Assembly: GCA_023078685.1 (NCBI GenBank)
Contig: JALGAS010000007.1
Location: forward strand, 2,170,001 to 2,234,000
DNA: 64,000 nucleotides
Direction of reading: 5' to 3'
From: Neopestalotiopsis rosae
Taxonomy: Eukaryota > Ascomycota > Sordariomycetes > Amphisphaeriales > Sporocadaceae
Position numbers and translations under genes: made by a program. The notes under the pieces were generated by a model. The model made no database searches. It was not told where the DNA came from and saw only the letters and a list, made by a program, of their open reading frames with translations. Position 1 is the first letter of the stretch. Each line of letters begins with the position of its first letter. Shown here in pieces: positions 22,848 through 34,307 of this stretch.

Positions 22848-24675
22848 GTCTTTGGAGGGGAGAGAACTTGAACAATATATCAAAAAGAATGATAAATCCA
22901 TAAAATAGCCGCCTCCTCTCTCGCTAACATCGCTACCTTTCTTTCCTTATATCAATCTTGCCTGGTCTTGTCAAAGTTTTCTAGGTTCATTCCCGTATAC
23001 ATGTCATCACATCGTATCCTCGACATCGGTCTCAAAACTCAGATACTAAGGCAACGCCAAGAAGCACTGCTCAGTGGCTTATGCCGCATATTAGACGTTG
23101 TGTTGGTACCATGAGTCGCCCTAAGAGGCGGCAGCCAAAATTCACAAGTACTGTGGAGCATTACTCCAAAAGTAAGAATAACCACCAGAATCTTTACACC
23201 ACACAAAATGTTCGCCTTTTACGCCCCATCTTTTGAGAATTGTGGACGACTTTCATGCGCCAAGGCTCTTGACGCCGGGCCACCGAAGTGTGACTAACGA
23301 CAGGAGTTCGGAGTTTCTCTGCATTTGTCAGCCGTGTACTATGTTTCCAAGACTTCTGGGTGACCCTACCTGTGATATACGCAGCGTTTCCATTCTTGTC
23401 TTTTGTGTTCATGTCTCCGCAACGATCAAGCGACTAATAGTCCATAGGTCAGGGGAAAAAGACCGCGGCGAAGCTGGATTGGCAGTCATCATCCGCCGTA
23501 CAACGTAATGTGAGGCCAGTGTTAGAAACAGCATCCTGGTTCTCTGCATCGCCGCCTAACGCAGGAAATCACAGTCTGGATGCAAATGTCTCGTGTTCAA
23601 AAGGCCAAGAGTTTGCGTAACACCAGGGCAATGCGTTCGTGGAAAAGATTATAATGAAAAAGGACCATTCAATCGCCGTTGATGTCCGGTAGTGCCGTCA
23701 AATCTGCCGACTTGTCGGCGGCCGAGCTGTCCATTTCACCGAATGAGTGTTTGAAACGCAAGTTGTCAGTCGTTGTAAAGTGCCAAGTAGAGCGGTCCAA
23801 GGCCCGTAGGAATAAACTATGGTATCCAAGTGGATATACGGCGACGAGCCGCTTATTGAGGCCTTCCATGTGTTACCATTTTGGGAAATCTACGATGACG
23901 CCAATCAGAGTGGAGGAATTTGGCCATGGTGGAGCTGAAACTGGTTATAATCATGAGCCAGCGCCAAAATGCTCCATCTTTTAAGACCTGACCCATCCTA
24001 AACCGCTCTAAGAAATCTACGATAGCACCAATCATCAAGCGTCATGAGAATCCACCGCCACTATAGTTGCCGAAAATCTAAATTGAACCTGAACAAAGAA
24101 AGTTGTAAATAGAAAAATTGCACAGCCTGATCCACGCAGAGCCTCGCCATGAACAAAGATCACACAAGGAGCATCGGGTTCCCCATCATTCACTCGGAAT
24201 CTCCGGCAGTTCCGTATTCTGATCTACGTAGCGGCAACTTCATCAGATTCACAACACGGAGCCGCCTATTTCTCTGGATAGCACTGGATAGATCCATAAT
24301 TCTAATTGCTCTGTTTTAGGCAAGGGGTACGCAAGGCCTCTAGTCGAATGTTTGGTGGATAGAATTTCGGGCGAGCACAAGGAGAAGAATCCATTTAATT
24401 CTTCTCCGACTACACAGCACAGCACATTATGCCAAGACTCACGAACACCAAATACGAGGGCAGAGTTGGGACGCTCGAGCAAAAGAGGCCCCAAAACATC
24501 TTCTCCTGAGTACCCTTAGATGAACCTTGAGATTGTGCATATAAAGGATGTTGACTTTCTGACCAAGCCGTCCAGTGACATGCGAATGCCATAGCCAGTT
24601 TTGCCTTTCTCACTCACTTCAAATATACCACCCTTCTTAGCACCATCAAACGAACTTGCAATATTTCAATGCAAA
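22848..24675. other. Intergenic, 1.8 kb, with a small degenerate duplication
   Basis: No ATG-started frame with a recognisable domain. A 23-nt motif occurs twice about 127 bases apart (23885-23907 and 24012-24034) with three mismatches. The last 140 bases are the TATA-containing promoter of the next gene. Confidence 0.45.
24540..24545 (+). promoter_or_regulatory. TATA box (TATAAA)
   Basis: TATAAA lies 136 bases before the ATG at 24676, followed by a C-rich leader. Confidence 0.5.
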
Positions 24676-25179
24676 ATGTCGAGCGTAACTAGCACGGCTG
24701 CACATGCATCGGCCACCGCCGCATGTTCCAACCTGTACGACACGCCCGTCGACGATGCCGTTTGCGCCATGCCCAACACCGGCAACTACACGACTCTCAT
24801 GTTTTCGTGCTGTAAAGAGGCAGATGTCGTCAGCTACTACAACGGCTGCGGATTATACTGCCTGGCGTCCGGCCAGGACGTCCAGAGTCTCTCCGACTGC
24901 CTGTACGACGCGGGCGCGGCTTGGGAAGACGTCTTCTGCAGGGGCAACGAGACCGCCACCGCTACTGGGACTGCCACCGGCGTGCCAGCGAGCGCGTCGG
25001 CTAGCATCTTGAGTTCCAGCCAAGCTACATCGACCACGAAGCCCAAGGATGGAACTTCGACAAACGGAACGGACTCTGAAAGTGCCGCGGCTGTCGTGCA
25101 GTCTAGAGGTTTCTCGATTGCCTCCGCTCTGGTGGCGTCGTTGCTCATATCTACTGCCTTTGCGCAAATACTCTTCTAA
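24676..25179 (+). CDS. Cysteine-rich surface-type protein with C-terminal hydrophobic tail (167 aa)
   Basis: Single exon from the first ATG; the frame extends upstream only by non-ATG codons. Residues 17-88 hold eight cysteines including a CC pair (CSNLYD, AVCAMPN, FSCCKEAD, NGCGLYC, LSDC, DVFCRGN), a layout seen in a widespread Pezizomycotina family of unknown function. A Thr/Ser/Ala-rich spacer of about 60 residues follows, then a C-terminal hydrophobic helix (FSIASALVASLLISTAFA) like a GPI signal or membrane tail. Oddly, no N-terminal signal peptide is present; related proteins, as I remember them, also begin this way. Cell-surface location is therefore inferred from the tail only. The gene is tail-to-tail with the regulator gene. 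Confidence 0.72.
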   Translation: MSSVTSTAAHASATAACSNLYDTPVDDAVCAMPNTGNYTTLMFSCCKEADVVSYYNGCGLYCLASGQDVQSLSDCLYDAGAAWEDVFCRGNETATATGTATGVPASASASILSSSQATSTTKPKDGTSTNGTDSESAAAVVQSRGFSIASALVASLLISTAFAQILF

Positions 25180-25487
25180 AACTCAACGAGAGTGACTGAA
25201 TCAAGACGGCGCAAATTATAGGAGGTCTTTGAGAGAGGTTGAAATAATAATTATATTCTGTTTTACCCTTCAAAAAATTGTGCTTTTCGAATTGCTTTGC
25301 CAGATTTGTGATCCATAATTTGTAAATAATTAGATGTTTGCATGGTATCGTTTGTCTCAACTTACGTGGCCACTCGGCGAACGGAATGCCTTCGTCAAAT
25401 ATCGAGATAGCTGTCGAAAGCAACAACTTCGCACAAGATTGATGAATCAATATTTTCTTCTATTGGAGATCGAACTGTAAATATATT
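25180..25487. other. Short intergenic gap between convergent genes
   Basis: AT-rich 3' flanks of the surface-type protein gene and the regulator gene. Nothing else seen. Confidence 0.5.
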
Positions 25488-27254
25488 CTATGATTCAGTA
25501 CTTTTAGCTAGCAGGAAGATGGAATTGGTGGGCGAAATATAACGGGCATCCAATGCTAAGAGATCCCTAGCCATTTGCAAGATGCCCCTGCTTCCTGAGA
25601 TATTCGCTCCAAACTCCGCGCGTGCCGAGATGGAGGCCTCAAAGATTTCGGCGATTTCGTTGCTGTCCCAGAATCCTTCCCTTCGATCGAGCAGCTTGAG
25701 AGCGGCGATAATTCGGCGCAGCAACTCCAGGTCCTCCGTTAGACATCCAGCCAGCGTTATGTAGGGTATAACGTCGGCGCCAAAAGTGAAGAGGCGTCGG
25801 GAGGACGAACCCCTCAATTTGATGATGGAATCAACTTCGGGCAGAAATTCATCCAAGACGCCAAATGTGGGGGCGCTTTGGCCACTGAATTTCCATGGCT
25901 CTTCGTCTAGGATGGCAGTCCACGTTTTCTGAAGAAGACGTATCTTGGATGCATTGGACAGATCCTGGGACGACCTGGGATGTGCATCGCGTTCGACCAA
26001 GTATCGATCGAAACGAATGCTCCATTGCCAAAATTGCTTGTAAACATGTTGATAAGCGGTCTTGTCGCTTTCGCTAAACCATGTCAAAAAGCACTCGGGC
26101 TGCTGCGCAGATGTCGCATTGATATATGACTGCCTGCGCTTGATGTCACTGTAAGTCTGTTGGTAGAAAATATCGTGAGCGATTTCAAACGAGTGAAGTT
26201 CATCTCTAGCAGCATCCAGTGTCGTGATAGGCGCAAGCGAATCCAGCTCAGCTCGACTCAGGTCGGGATTACCTCGTGAGACGTTCGTCAGCGAGATTAC
26301 TTCATTGTCCGTGAGTATGTGCGTCTCTAGACTGAGGCGGCAGAACAAGACGGCAACATGGTCTAGAGTTCGCCTGTGACGGCGATTGGATGATATTGCT
26401 CGATAGAGAGCCACTGGTAGACGGCCTTTTCGGGTGATCGAATCATGACGCTCTGGGCCGGAGACCAACAAAGATACCAGCAGATCCACTCCAGACTGCA
26501 AATGCTTTAGTGCCTCGGCGTATCGCCCGCGAATATTCTCGAGGCAGATGAACAAGATACAACAAGCCAGACCGGCCTCGGTGTTTTCTGGTGTTGCTTT
26601 GGATAGGAGAGGCTGCAAATGCCGTATAGCCAGGTTATAGTTCAGTATGGCAAACCGCTCGTGCTTGGTAGCTGCCAATGAACTGCACCCATTCGTTTTT
26701 CGTGTAATAAAGTCAACATGCGCCGCTGCGAGTGCTACTAGGGCAAAGCGTGTCGCCTCGATATGTGACAACGATCGAGGAAGCAAGTCAATCCAAAAGC
26801 TTGTATTTGTGGTCGAATCGCTTAAATCTTGGATCGTATATCGAAAAGCATGATGAAGGTATATGTCTTGATCACTGATTTGGAGTGGCTGCGTCGGCCG
26901 AACGATCCGTATTGTATTGTACTCAGGATGGCCCTCCTGGATCGTCAGGGGCGTCGGGGCGAGAAGTTCGTAGCCGTCGCATTTGACCCGGTCCTGTAGG
27001 CAACGGTGGCAGGTGGGCTTTGCTTCATCGCACTTGAGATGGCGTATTCTTGTTTGGTAGCATATCAGGATCTCGCGCTTCCAATCTCGACGGAGTCACT
27101 CACTTGCTGTTTGCTTGCTACGTCAGTGGATTTGGTAATTCGTGCTGGGCGTGAAAACTAACCAAGTTTTACATCCGGTTCGCACTCTTGGAGCCCGAGC
27201 TCGCTTTCGCTTGCTGCGTGGGCCTTGGGTCACATTGTGACAATCTTCAGTCAT
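25488..27254 (-). CDS. Zn2Cys6 transcription factor (551 aa), predicted 3-nt microexon
   Basis: Exons (minus) 27254..27163, 27106..27104 and 27048..25488. The DNA-binding domain reads C-x2-C-x6-C-x6-C-x2-C-x6-C (Cys28, 31, 38, 45, 48, 55), preceded by a basic stretch (SKRKRARAPRVR) likely serving as nuclear import signal. The body matches the fungal-specific factor type, with helices such as AALAAAHVDFI and CILFICLENIRGRYAEALKHLQ. Two introns of 56 nt (GTTAGT...ACAG) and 55 nt (GTGAGT...CAAG) flank a CAA microexon; TG + CAA + A rebuilds Cys-Lys exactly where Cys31 is required. A single intron instead would give TGA. Target genes are unknown. Upstream lies 1.3 kb of non-coding DNA. Confidence 0.85.
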
Positions 27255-28567
27255 TTTGCCCCGGCATTGAAGTGAGAGGGCTTGAAGTGGTCTGTAGACC
27301 GCAAGTTGTGTGCGCGGACGACATTATTGGCACGAGAAGAGTTTGATGTTTGAATGTTTAACACAGCCACCAGTCCGTCATCGCATCGCGCCGACTTCTT
27401 CTAGAGACCACACTAAACTGTATTAGAAAAGTGGGATGGATGCAGGAACACTACAGATCACCAAGTTACAATGATGCAAATTTCCTCTTTACCAGTAATG
27501 GCATCTTTTGAATTTTGCGTACCAAGAGGACTTGGATATTCGCAAACCATTATTGAAGATATAAAACACCTGCTGCATTGTTTTATGACTTCACAACGGT
27601 CATTGGGCCTGCAACGTACCTTGACTTCTGCGCTACGGTCTACCGGGGTTCAACTAATATTAGACTTGCCGCTTAACAATCAGTTGACTTCCTCCTACTT
27701 ATTAGTCGAGCTCGTGCCCCCCACCTTTTTCGCGAAGCAAAGAAAGCTGGTAATTTGATTTACCAGTGATACTTTTCAAAATATGGACGTTGCAATTTTC
27801 GAGACGACCACCGCAAACATGTTCCACGGGAAGGATTTCAGTCACTGTACGGGTGAACAGCTTATAAATTGCCTTACAAAATAGGTGCTGAGTAAAAGCT
27901 TGCAAGGGGCCGATTCCAGTGCGGCAGCCATGGAAGAACCTAAAGGGCCTCCCCCTGGCTCTTCATTAATCTATATGATCTGACTACCTTGTTCTGTTGG
28001 AGCTAGGCTGAAGACAACACTGAATGATACCTCATCCTACCTACATTATACAATCGTTCGGGTAATATTTCTGCCACATCACAAACCACATTTCTGTGGC
28101 CTACCGTCTTCTGCTGACATTTCATATATCCACAACCATATGCAATTTGCGATGAGTGGTTCTTGAACCTAACCTGTGTCCCCAAAGGAGAGGACCTACA
28201 AAATCCCATAAACCATAGATTGCCAATGGTAGAGAAATGGTCTGTGGTCGAAAACCGATATTCTCCGGTAATACTAACTAATACAAGTCATGGCAGTGTC
28301 AGACTTTAGTTCTTGTCTGGATGTCTTCTTCGCCGGGTTGGTTCACATCTTCCCAACTAACACTCGGCCGCTAACACTTTGTAAGCTTCTTTGCGACTTC
28401 ATTCGTAAGCAATGTCTGCGGTGATCCCCAGACACCATGAAGTATTAAAATCAAGGTCGGCTCTCGTCGAATGCCAATGTTCAATCGAGTTCCAAACTTC
28501 ACACCACAGCTCATAATTTCACACGATCCCCCCGTACAGTATCACGAACCGATGAATCATAATCAAT
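27255..28567. other. Divergent promoter region, 1.3 kb
   Basis: Between the regulator (minus) and the cupin gene (plus). No supported frame; several AT-rich patches. No repeat was identified. Confidence 0.5.
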
Positions 28568-29383
28568 ATGTCCTTGTCTACATCTTACAACCTCAATGCT
28601 CCTCGTAGAATCACCGCCTCAAACCTGTCAATTCCCTCCCAATATGCTGGAGATGAGACTACGGAGCCCGGCGTCGAAGTAAGAGTTGACACTCTTGCGC
28701 CACAGCCCTTGTTTGATGGCTCTTTCGTCCGCGCCGTCGTAGGTACTGAGAAACAGGTACCAACCAGTAATGTTGGATAGTAAGTTTCGAACATATCATC
28801 CACATTTCTCATTCTACGAATATTAATGCAGCCATCAGCGGCGAGATCCCCCTGAGCAAGATTCCTGGCGCTGGCATCGTGCTTCCCGGAGGCGTACACA
28901 TGTATTATCTCGACATTGCTCCCAACTATGAGGGTGCCCTAGTACGTTCTTCTCACATTCCATAAGAAGGCTACATATCGAGCCACCCGAGCCAGGCGAG
29001 GAACAGATAGATTGACACAAGTCATAGCACCGCACTACTTCGACGGATTACCTCGTCGTTATCTCGGGCAAGCTCAGCCTCATGACCCCCGGGCCCAAGC
29101 CGTACCAAATCAAGGACGGCAAGGCCACCTGCGGCACTCCCGTGGAGACCGTGGCAAACCCAGGAGACATTGTCTACCAGCGTGGCCCAATCCATGCGTA
29201 AGTCGTCGATTCTGCTGCATAACAAAGTGTACTTGATCATGTCTGAATCGGAAGTGCAGGCTTTCCAACCACACCAACGAGTGGGTCAGAGTTCTTGCTG
29301 TCGTCTTAGGCTCTGAGCAGAACAAGGCTCGTATTGAAGGTGCGGACTATGACAAGCAGCTTCACGACCAGTGGCTCGCATAG
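28568..29383 (+). CDS. Cupin-fold protein (about 200 aa)
   Basis: Proposed exons 28568..28766, 28832..28941, 29028..29197 and 29260..29383. Exons 2-4 join cleanly (GTACGT and GTAAGT donors). The beta-barrel is shown by GAGIVLPGGVHMYYLDI, HRTTSTDYLVVISGKLSL and the second cupin motif GDIVYQRGPIHALSNHTNEWVRVLAVVL. Such single-domain fungal cupins have unknown substrates; several histidines (HR, IHA, NHT) could bind a metal. The first join is problematic: the perfect GTAAGT at 28780 puts exon 2 out of frame, while the weaker GTAATG at 28767 keeps the frame but loses about five residues (SNVGY) that I expect in relatives. Function is not assigned. Confidence 0.75.
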
Positions 29384-30355
29384 TTGACACACAAGATTAT
29401 GTCTTTGGGAAGGATGAAATGCTATCATTTTTGAACGACAAAGAAAAGTGTTTCACCATAAACATTACCTCCAGAGTTCGGAAATCCTTGTATGCCATTT
29501 GCTATTCTCTGCAAAGTAAGATGTGTCTACGATGGACAAGGTGTAGTATTCAATCTTTGGAAGCGTCCGTATGTCATATGTTATTGTCAGATAATAATAT
29601 TGAAGACTGAAATCTGTAAAACTTACGATGTGTGATGATTTCCGGTAATCTGACCACGTAACATTACACCACCTGGGGACTCAGAAGAGGGAAGAGAGGA
29701 TGGAAATTAGGGGAGCCTTGGAAAGCGCAGCGCTGTCGCATTATGCAAACAACAAGAAGCTGATTGAGGACGAGCAATACAAACGATTCAGAAATTAATG
29801 TGAGTAACATATGGACCCAGTGGTTTATTGCGCCACAGAAGAGCACATTATACAGATACGGTGAGCATAATGCACTTGAAAATTGATTCGAGCACATGCC
29901 CAAGGGTCTTGAATGAACTGGACTTGCAGAATATGATGCTTTGATCCCAGTTACTTTGAATGTACATGCATACAGGCGTCCAGGCAAATCCCCATTTTTG
30001 AACCATATCTGAGCACAATAGCAGGTGAACTGAGCCGATCCAATGTCACAATTAAGATGCTGGATGCTTTTAACCTTCTAAATTCAGTTATCTCTAGTGC
30101 CAGAGCCTTTCTGGCAAAAACGCCTAGTATATTCCACGTGTCAATGTCGCATGGTTTTTTTGGTACCCTAGCTCCTCGCCATGCAAAATTGATCGTGACG
30201 TAGCTGGATGCAATCAGGCAGCTGATTGCCTCTGAGTCGTGATGTTCAAATGAAGCATTTATCGTAAGCTTCGAGGATGTTCGCCTATCCGGGCCATGGC
30301 CCAGGCAGGTGGCACTTGTTGGGATGCGTTGAAAGTAAAGCCGCTATTGCCCAAC
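29384..30355. other. Intergenic between convergent genes
   Basis: 3' flanks of the cupin gene and eIF3f. No supported coding frame, repeat or RNA gene. Confidence 0.5.
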
Positions 30356-31545
30356 TCATTCGGCGGGTTCCCGGGGCTCTCTGGGCTCGCGTTGTTCCCT
30401 GCCGCCACGGCCACCGCCACGTCCACCACGGCCACCACGGCTTCTCTTGTCGCCTCGCTCGCCCTTCTCCTTTCCGTCCTCCTTGTCGGCTTTCTCATCG
30501 CTGAGAATGGCGGTTGCAAGTCGCTGGCTCAGGTCGATCTGAGTGCGGATGCTGTTTGCCAGGTATGACACCATGAGGACATCCTGGATGTGGTTGTTGA
30601 AGTCGTGCTCGATGCTTGCCGCGTCAACCTTGGGAGCAAGCGACAATGCCGACATGAGGTACTGGCCGAGCGCATTGTTGGGCTCACGCTCCTCGTCCAG
30701 GATCTCGCCGATCCAGCCCGAAACACGTTCAAGGAGGTCGACGCTTGACTCGAGAGAGCGGGCTAGGCCCTCAACGTCGGAAGGAAGAGAAGCGGTGCGG
30801 GACTCGTTGTCCTTGGCAGACGAGATGAGCTCGAGAGCTGATCGCTCAGCGTCGTTGTAGGTGACCTTGTGGGGCACTTGGATGAAGAAACAGCTCTCGG
30901 CAGCGCGCTCGGCGTTCACGGCGACAGGCGCAGAAATGTATGACTTGAGCTGGACATCGGCGCCAGGGTCTGTCGAGACAGTCAAGTGGACGGCGGGGTG
31001 GGGGTAGGTGCCGGTCTCTGGGCTGGCGAAAAAGTTCTGGATCAAAGCACTAAAGCTGTTAAGTTCGTGCGATGTGGTGTACCATCCGAGTAGGGACTCG
31101 CGCGGCGATGCCTTCAAGTGCAGGTTGAGCATGTTCTTCTGGTACTCGACGTCCACCTCGACCTGGTCCTCATTCTCGGTGTGGGGAATGGCAAAGGTCG
31201 ACGAGACCGAGACCTCGCTGCCATCCTCGTTGCGCGATCCAATCAAGGCTCCAATGACGCGGGACGACGTGGTAGGAGTAGCTGGGGCATCGCGACGGAC
31301 GGCATGGTCAAGAATGGAGAGGATAGCCTAACAAAGAAACAGTGTCAGAATAGGTGCAAGGATGGTAGGATTGCGAATTCTACAAGGAACAAAAATCGAG
31401 CCCAGAGCTAACATGGGAAAGTCGGCTGCCTTGAACGTACCTGAGGCTGGATGTTCACGGAGAGCGGGGCAATGCTGCTCTGAAGGTTGACAGTCGGCGC
31501 CAGAGGCCGCGACAGATGCAAAAAGGTCTCTGTATCCACAGCCAT
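30356..31545 (-). CDS. eIF3f: Translation initiation factor eIF3 subunit F (358 aa)
   Basis: Exons (minus) 31545..31441 and 31327..30356; a 113-nt intron with a GTACGT donor, phase 0. The N-terminus ([36 protein letters not shown]) opens an MPN/Mov34 domain with [19 protein letters not shown] and the GWYTTSHEL strand. The metal-binding JAMM histidines are not in the catalytic arrangement, as expected for a structural MPN- subunit. The C-terminal helical part ([42 protein letters not shown]) is family-typical. The protein ends in an RGG/GRGG tail plus REP repeats that could bind RNA. It acts in the cytosolic eIF3 complex on the 40S subunit and is divergent from UTP25, 441 bases away. Confidence 0.96.
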
Positions 31546-31986
31546 GTTGGGTAATGAATGACGCCAGAGATATTGACAAATTCTGGGCGTCTCGAATGGG
31601 CCGTGGTGTTTTGGCTGGCAGGAGGTGGTGGGCAATCAATGGTCGGTCTCTCTTGCTTGCAATAGTTAACCCGCTTCGCCCGCTTTGCTGGACTGGACCC
31701 GTTTTTTCCCACTCGCTGGCTGGTGGCTGCTTGTGAAATCAGTTGCGTTCCTTTGAAATTTCCGGCTGAATTTTCAACTCAGCTGTTGCGCTTTCCGCAG
31801 AGACGAACGAGGGGTTGTGCGCGCTAAGATAAGATAGCGGGCCAGCGACAGAAATAAAACGGATTCCTCTAGTCTTTTCTCGTATGTGGGGCCGTATAGT
31901 GCAAGGCTGCATTGCGATTTTCTGCAAGGCTGATCTCGTAACTTTTTTTTTCTCCGTCCTACAATCATTACAGCAAACAAATAATC
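31546..31986. promoter_or_regulatory. Shared divergent promoter, eIF3f / UTP25
   Basis: 441 bases between two divergently transcribed translation and ribosome-biogenesis genes. A T-rich tract (TTTTTTTT near 31942) precedes the UTP25 leader. Co-regulation is inferred from the arrangement only. Confidence 0.4.
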
Positions 31987-34183
31987 ATGGCACCCAAGGG
32001 CAAATCTTTTGGTGGCATAAAACGAAGAGCGCCTGGAGGGAAAGGCGGCAAACCAGTCAAGAAAAGAACCTATGGTCCCAAGTTTCACGATGCGAGACTC
32101 GCAGAAATAGAGTGAGTAGCACTGTTTCGCGTACTACTTGTTGAAATGTCATTAATTTTCACTTAGTGAATCGGAAAGCGAGGGTTCTGAAGGTGCTCCT
32201 CCTTCTGATGATGCATCGAACTTGGAGGATGACGAGGATGAGTCCGAGGATGAGGACAGTGGCGCATCAAGTAAACCATACTTGACTTTGATGCAAAGTT
32301 TGGCCAAAGGACGGGGACCTCAGACCAAGAGGAGAAAGGTCGACTCATCATCAAAAACAGAACCAACAGACCAGCAGGACTCGGATAATGAGGCAGCTGT
32401 TGCTGCGGCGGAAGATTTGGACTTGGTGGAGGAACCCGAAGAGGATCCAGCAGAAGAGCTGCTAGAGGACTCCGATTCTGACGACGAGGTTCCGGATGAC
32501 AGCGATCCTTTCGAGTCGCACTTTGCTCACCCAGATGATGCCGAGGTATCAAAGAAACTAAAGTCCATACAGGCAAAGGAATTATCAACAAGTCAGGTCG
32601 AGTTGAACAAGTGGAGGCTAACGAGGGTTCTGCCTGGCAAAGATGCTGGCAAGACAGCCCGTCCACCTTTTACAATTTCGACGACTGCAGATTTGAAGTT
32701 GAAACAGCGGGTGGGAGAAGCCGCTTCCAAGCGCCCAACCTTGGACACGCTGGAGCAGGTTCTATACCCAATCACATTCGGATATAACGATCTGCTATTC
32801 TGTGGGAGGACGCCCAAGAACGCCGAGACCATACGCCAAATGGCTGGCTTACATGCGATCAACCATGTTTACAAGACAAGGGACCGAGTGATCAAGAATA
32901 ACGCCAAGCTGGCCAAGGAGGGCGAAGACACCGAGTTCGAGCCCAGGGATCAGGGCTTCACCCGTCCCAAGGTCTTGATGCTGCTCCCTACCCGTCAATC
33001 TGCAGTCAAAATGGTCAACACCATTTGCCGCATCTGCGAGCCAGACCAGCAAGAACACCGCAAGCGATTTGACGAGTCCTACCAAGACAATGATGGCAAG
33101 TTCACTTCCGATCGTCCAGAGGATTTCCGCGACCTCTTCGAAGGCAATGATGACGACATGTTCCGGCTTGGTATCAAGTTTACGCGCAAGACGATCAAGT
33201 ACTTTTCACAATTTTACAACTCCGATATCTTACTTGCCAGTCCACTAGGCCTACGCATGGCTATTGGCTCCGACGAGAACAAGGACAAGAAGAAAAGGCT
33301 CGATTACGACTACCTTTCCTCCATTGAAGTTGTAATTGTCGATCAGGCCGACGCACTCTTGATGCAGAACTGGGAACATATCGAGTTCATATTTGAGCAT
33401 CTCAACCTCCAGCCCAAGGAGGCACATGGCTGCGATTTCAGCAGGGTACGGGAATGGTATCTTGAGAAGCAGGCTGCAAACTACCGCCAGACTCTCATCT
33501 TCTCCGCTTTCAACACGCCAGAATTGTCGGAATTGCATAGATCGTGCGAAAACTGGGCTGGTCGTGTTCGGGTTCAGCCTGAATATCAAGGTACAATCCA
33601 GGAGTTGGGCGTCAAGGCGAAGCAGACCTTTTCACGTTTCGAAACGTCATCCATTGCCGGTGAGCCAGACGCGCGCTTCGAGTACTTCACGTCTGCCATT
33701 GTGCCCAATCTGGTCAAGCGCATCAAAGACAGTCATGGCACTCTCATTTTTGTGCCATCGTATCTCGACTTTGTGAGGGTGCGAAACTACTTTGCCACTA
33801 ATGATGCCGTTGCGAACCTCACATTTGGCACAATTTCCGAGTATGCAGACATTCCCGAAGCCTCGCGGGCACGCTCACATTTCTTGAACGGGCGACACAA
33901 GGTCTTGCTTTACACGGAGCGTGCACACCATTTCAGACGATACATGTTGAACGGTGTGCGGCGTGTCATTTTTTATGGGCTCCCGGATAACCCAATCTTT
34001 TACAGAGAAATTGCTGGTGGATACCTAGCCAAGAGCGAGCAAGACGCAAAGCTCGAGCCTGGAACAGGCACCATCAGAGTCGTGTTTAGCAAGTATGACT
34101 TGCTCAAGCTTGAAAGAGTTGTCGGAAGCAAGAGAGTTGGCAAGATGATCCGGGACCGTGGTGATACATTTGACTTTGTTTAG
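31987..34183 (+). CDS. UTP25: U3 snoRNA-associated protein UTP25 (713 aa)
   Basis: Exons 31987..32111 and 32167..34183; a 55-nt intron (GTGAGT, phase 2). The basic N-terminus ([22 protein letters not shown]) is followed by a long acidic Ser/Glu/Asp region (about residues 45-170), and then the conserved core: [85 protein letters not shown] and [15 protein letters not shown]. It resembles a DEAD-box helicase that has lost the Walker A lysine motif and reads DQAD in place of DEAD, which is characteristic of Utp25. The family acts in the nucleolar small-subunit processome. It is convergent with the bL17m gene. Confidence 0.95.
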
Positions 34184-34307
34184 TTTGGTAGATTGTACAT
34201 ATTCTCGAGTGCCTCAATGCCCAGAATATACAGCTCGTCCTCCATGTCAGGGCTGTCAAGTCGATATAATACAGTTGCACCCACGATCCCCCTAAAAGTC
34301 TCGTCAT

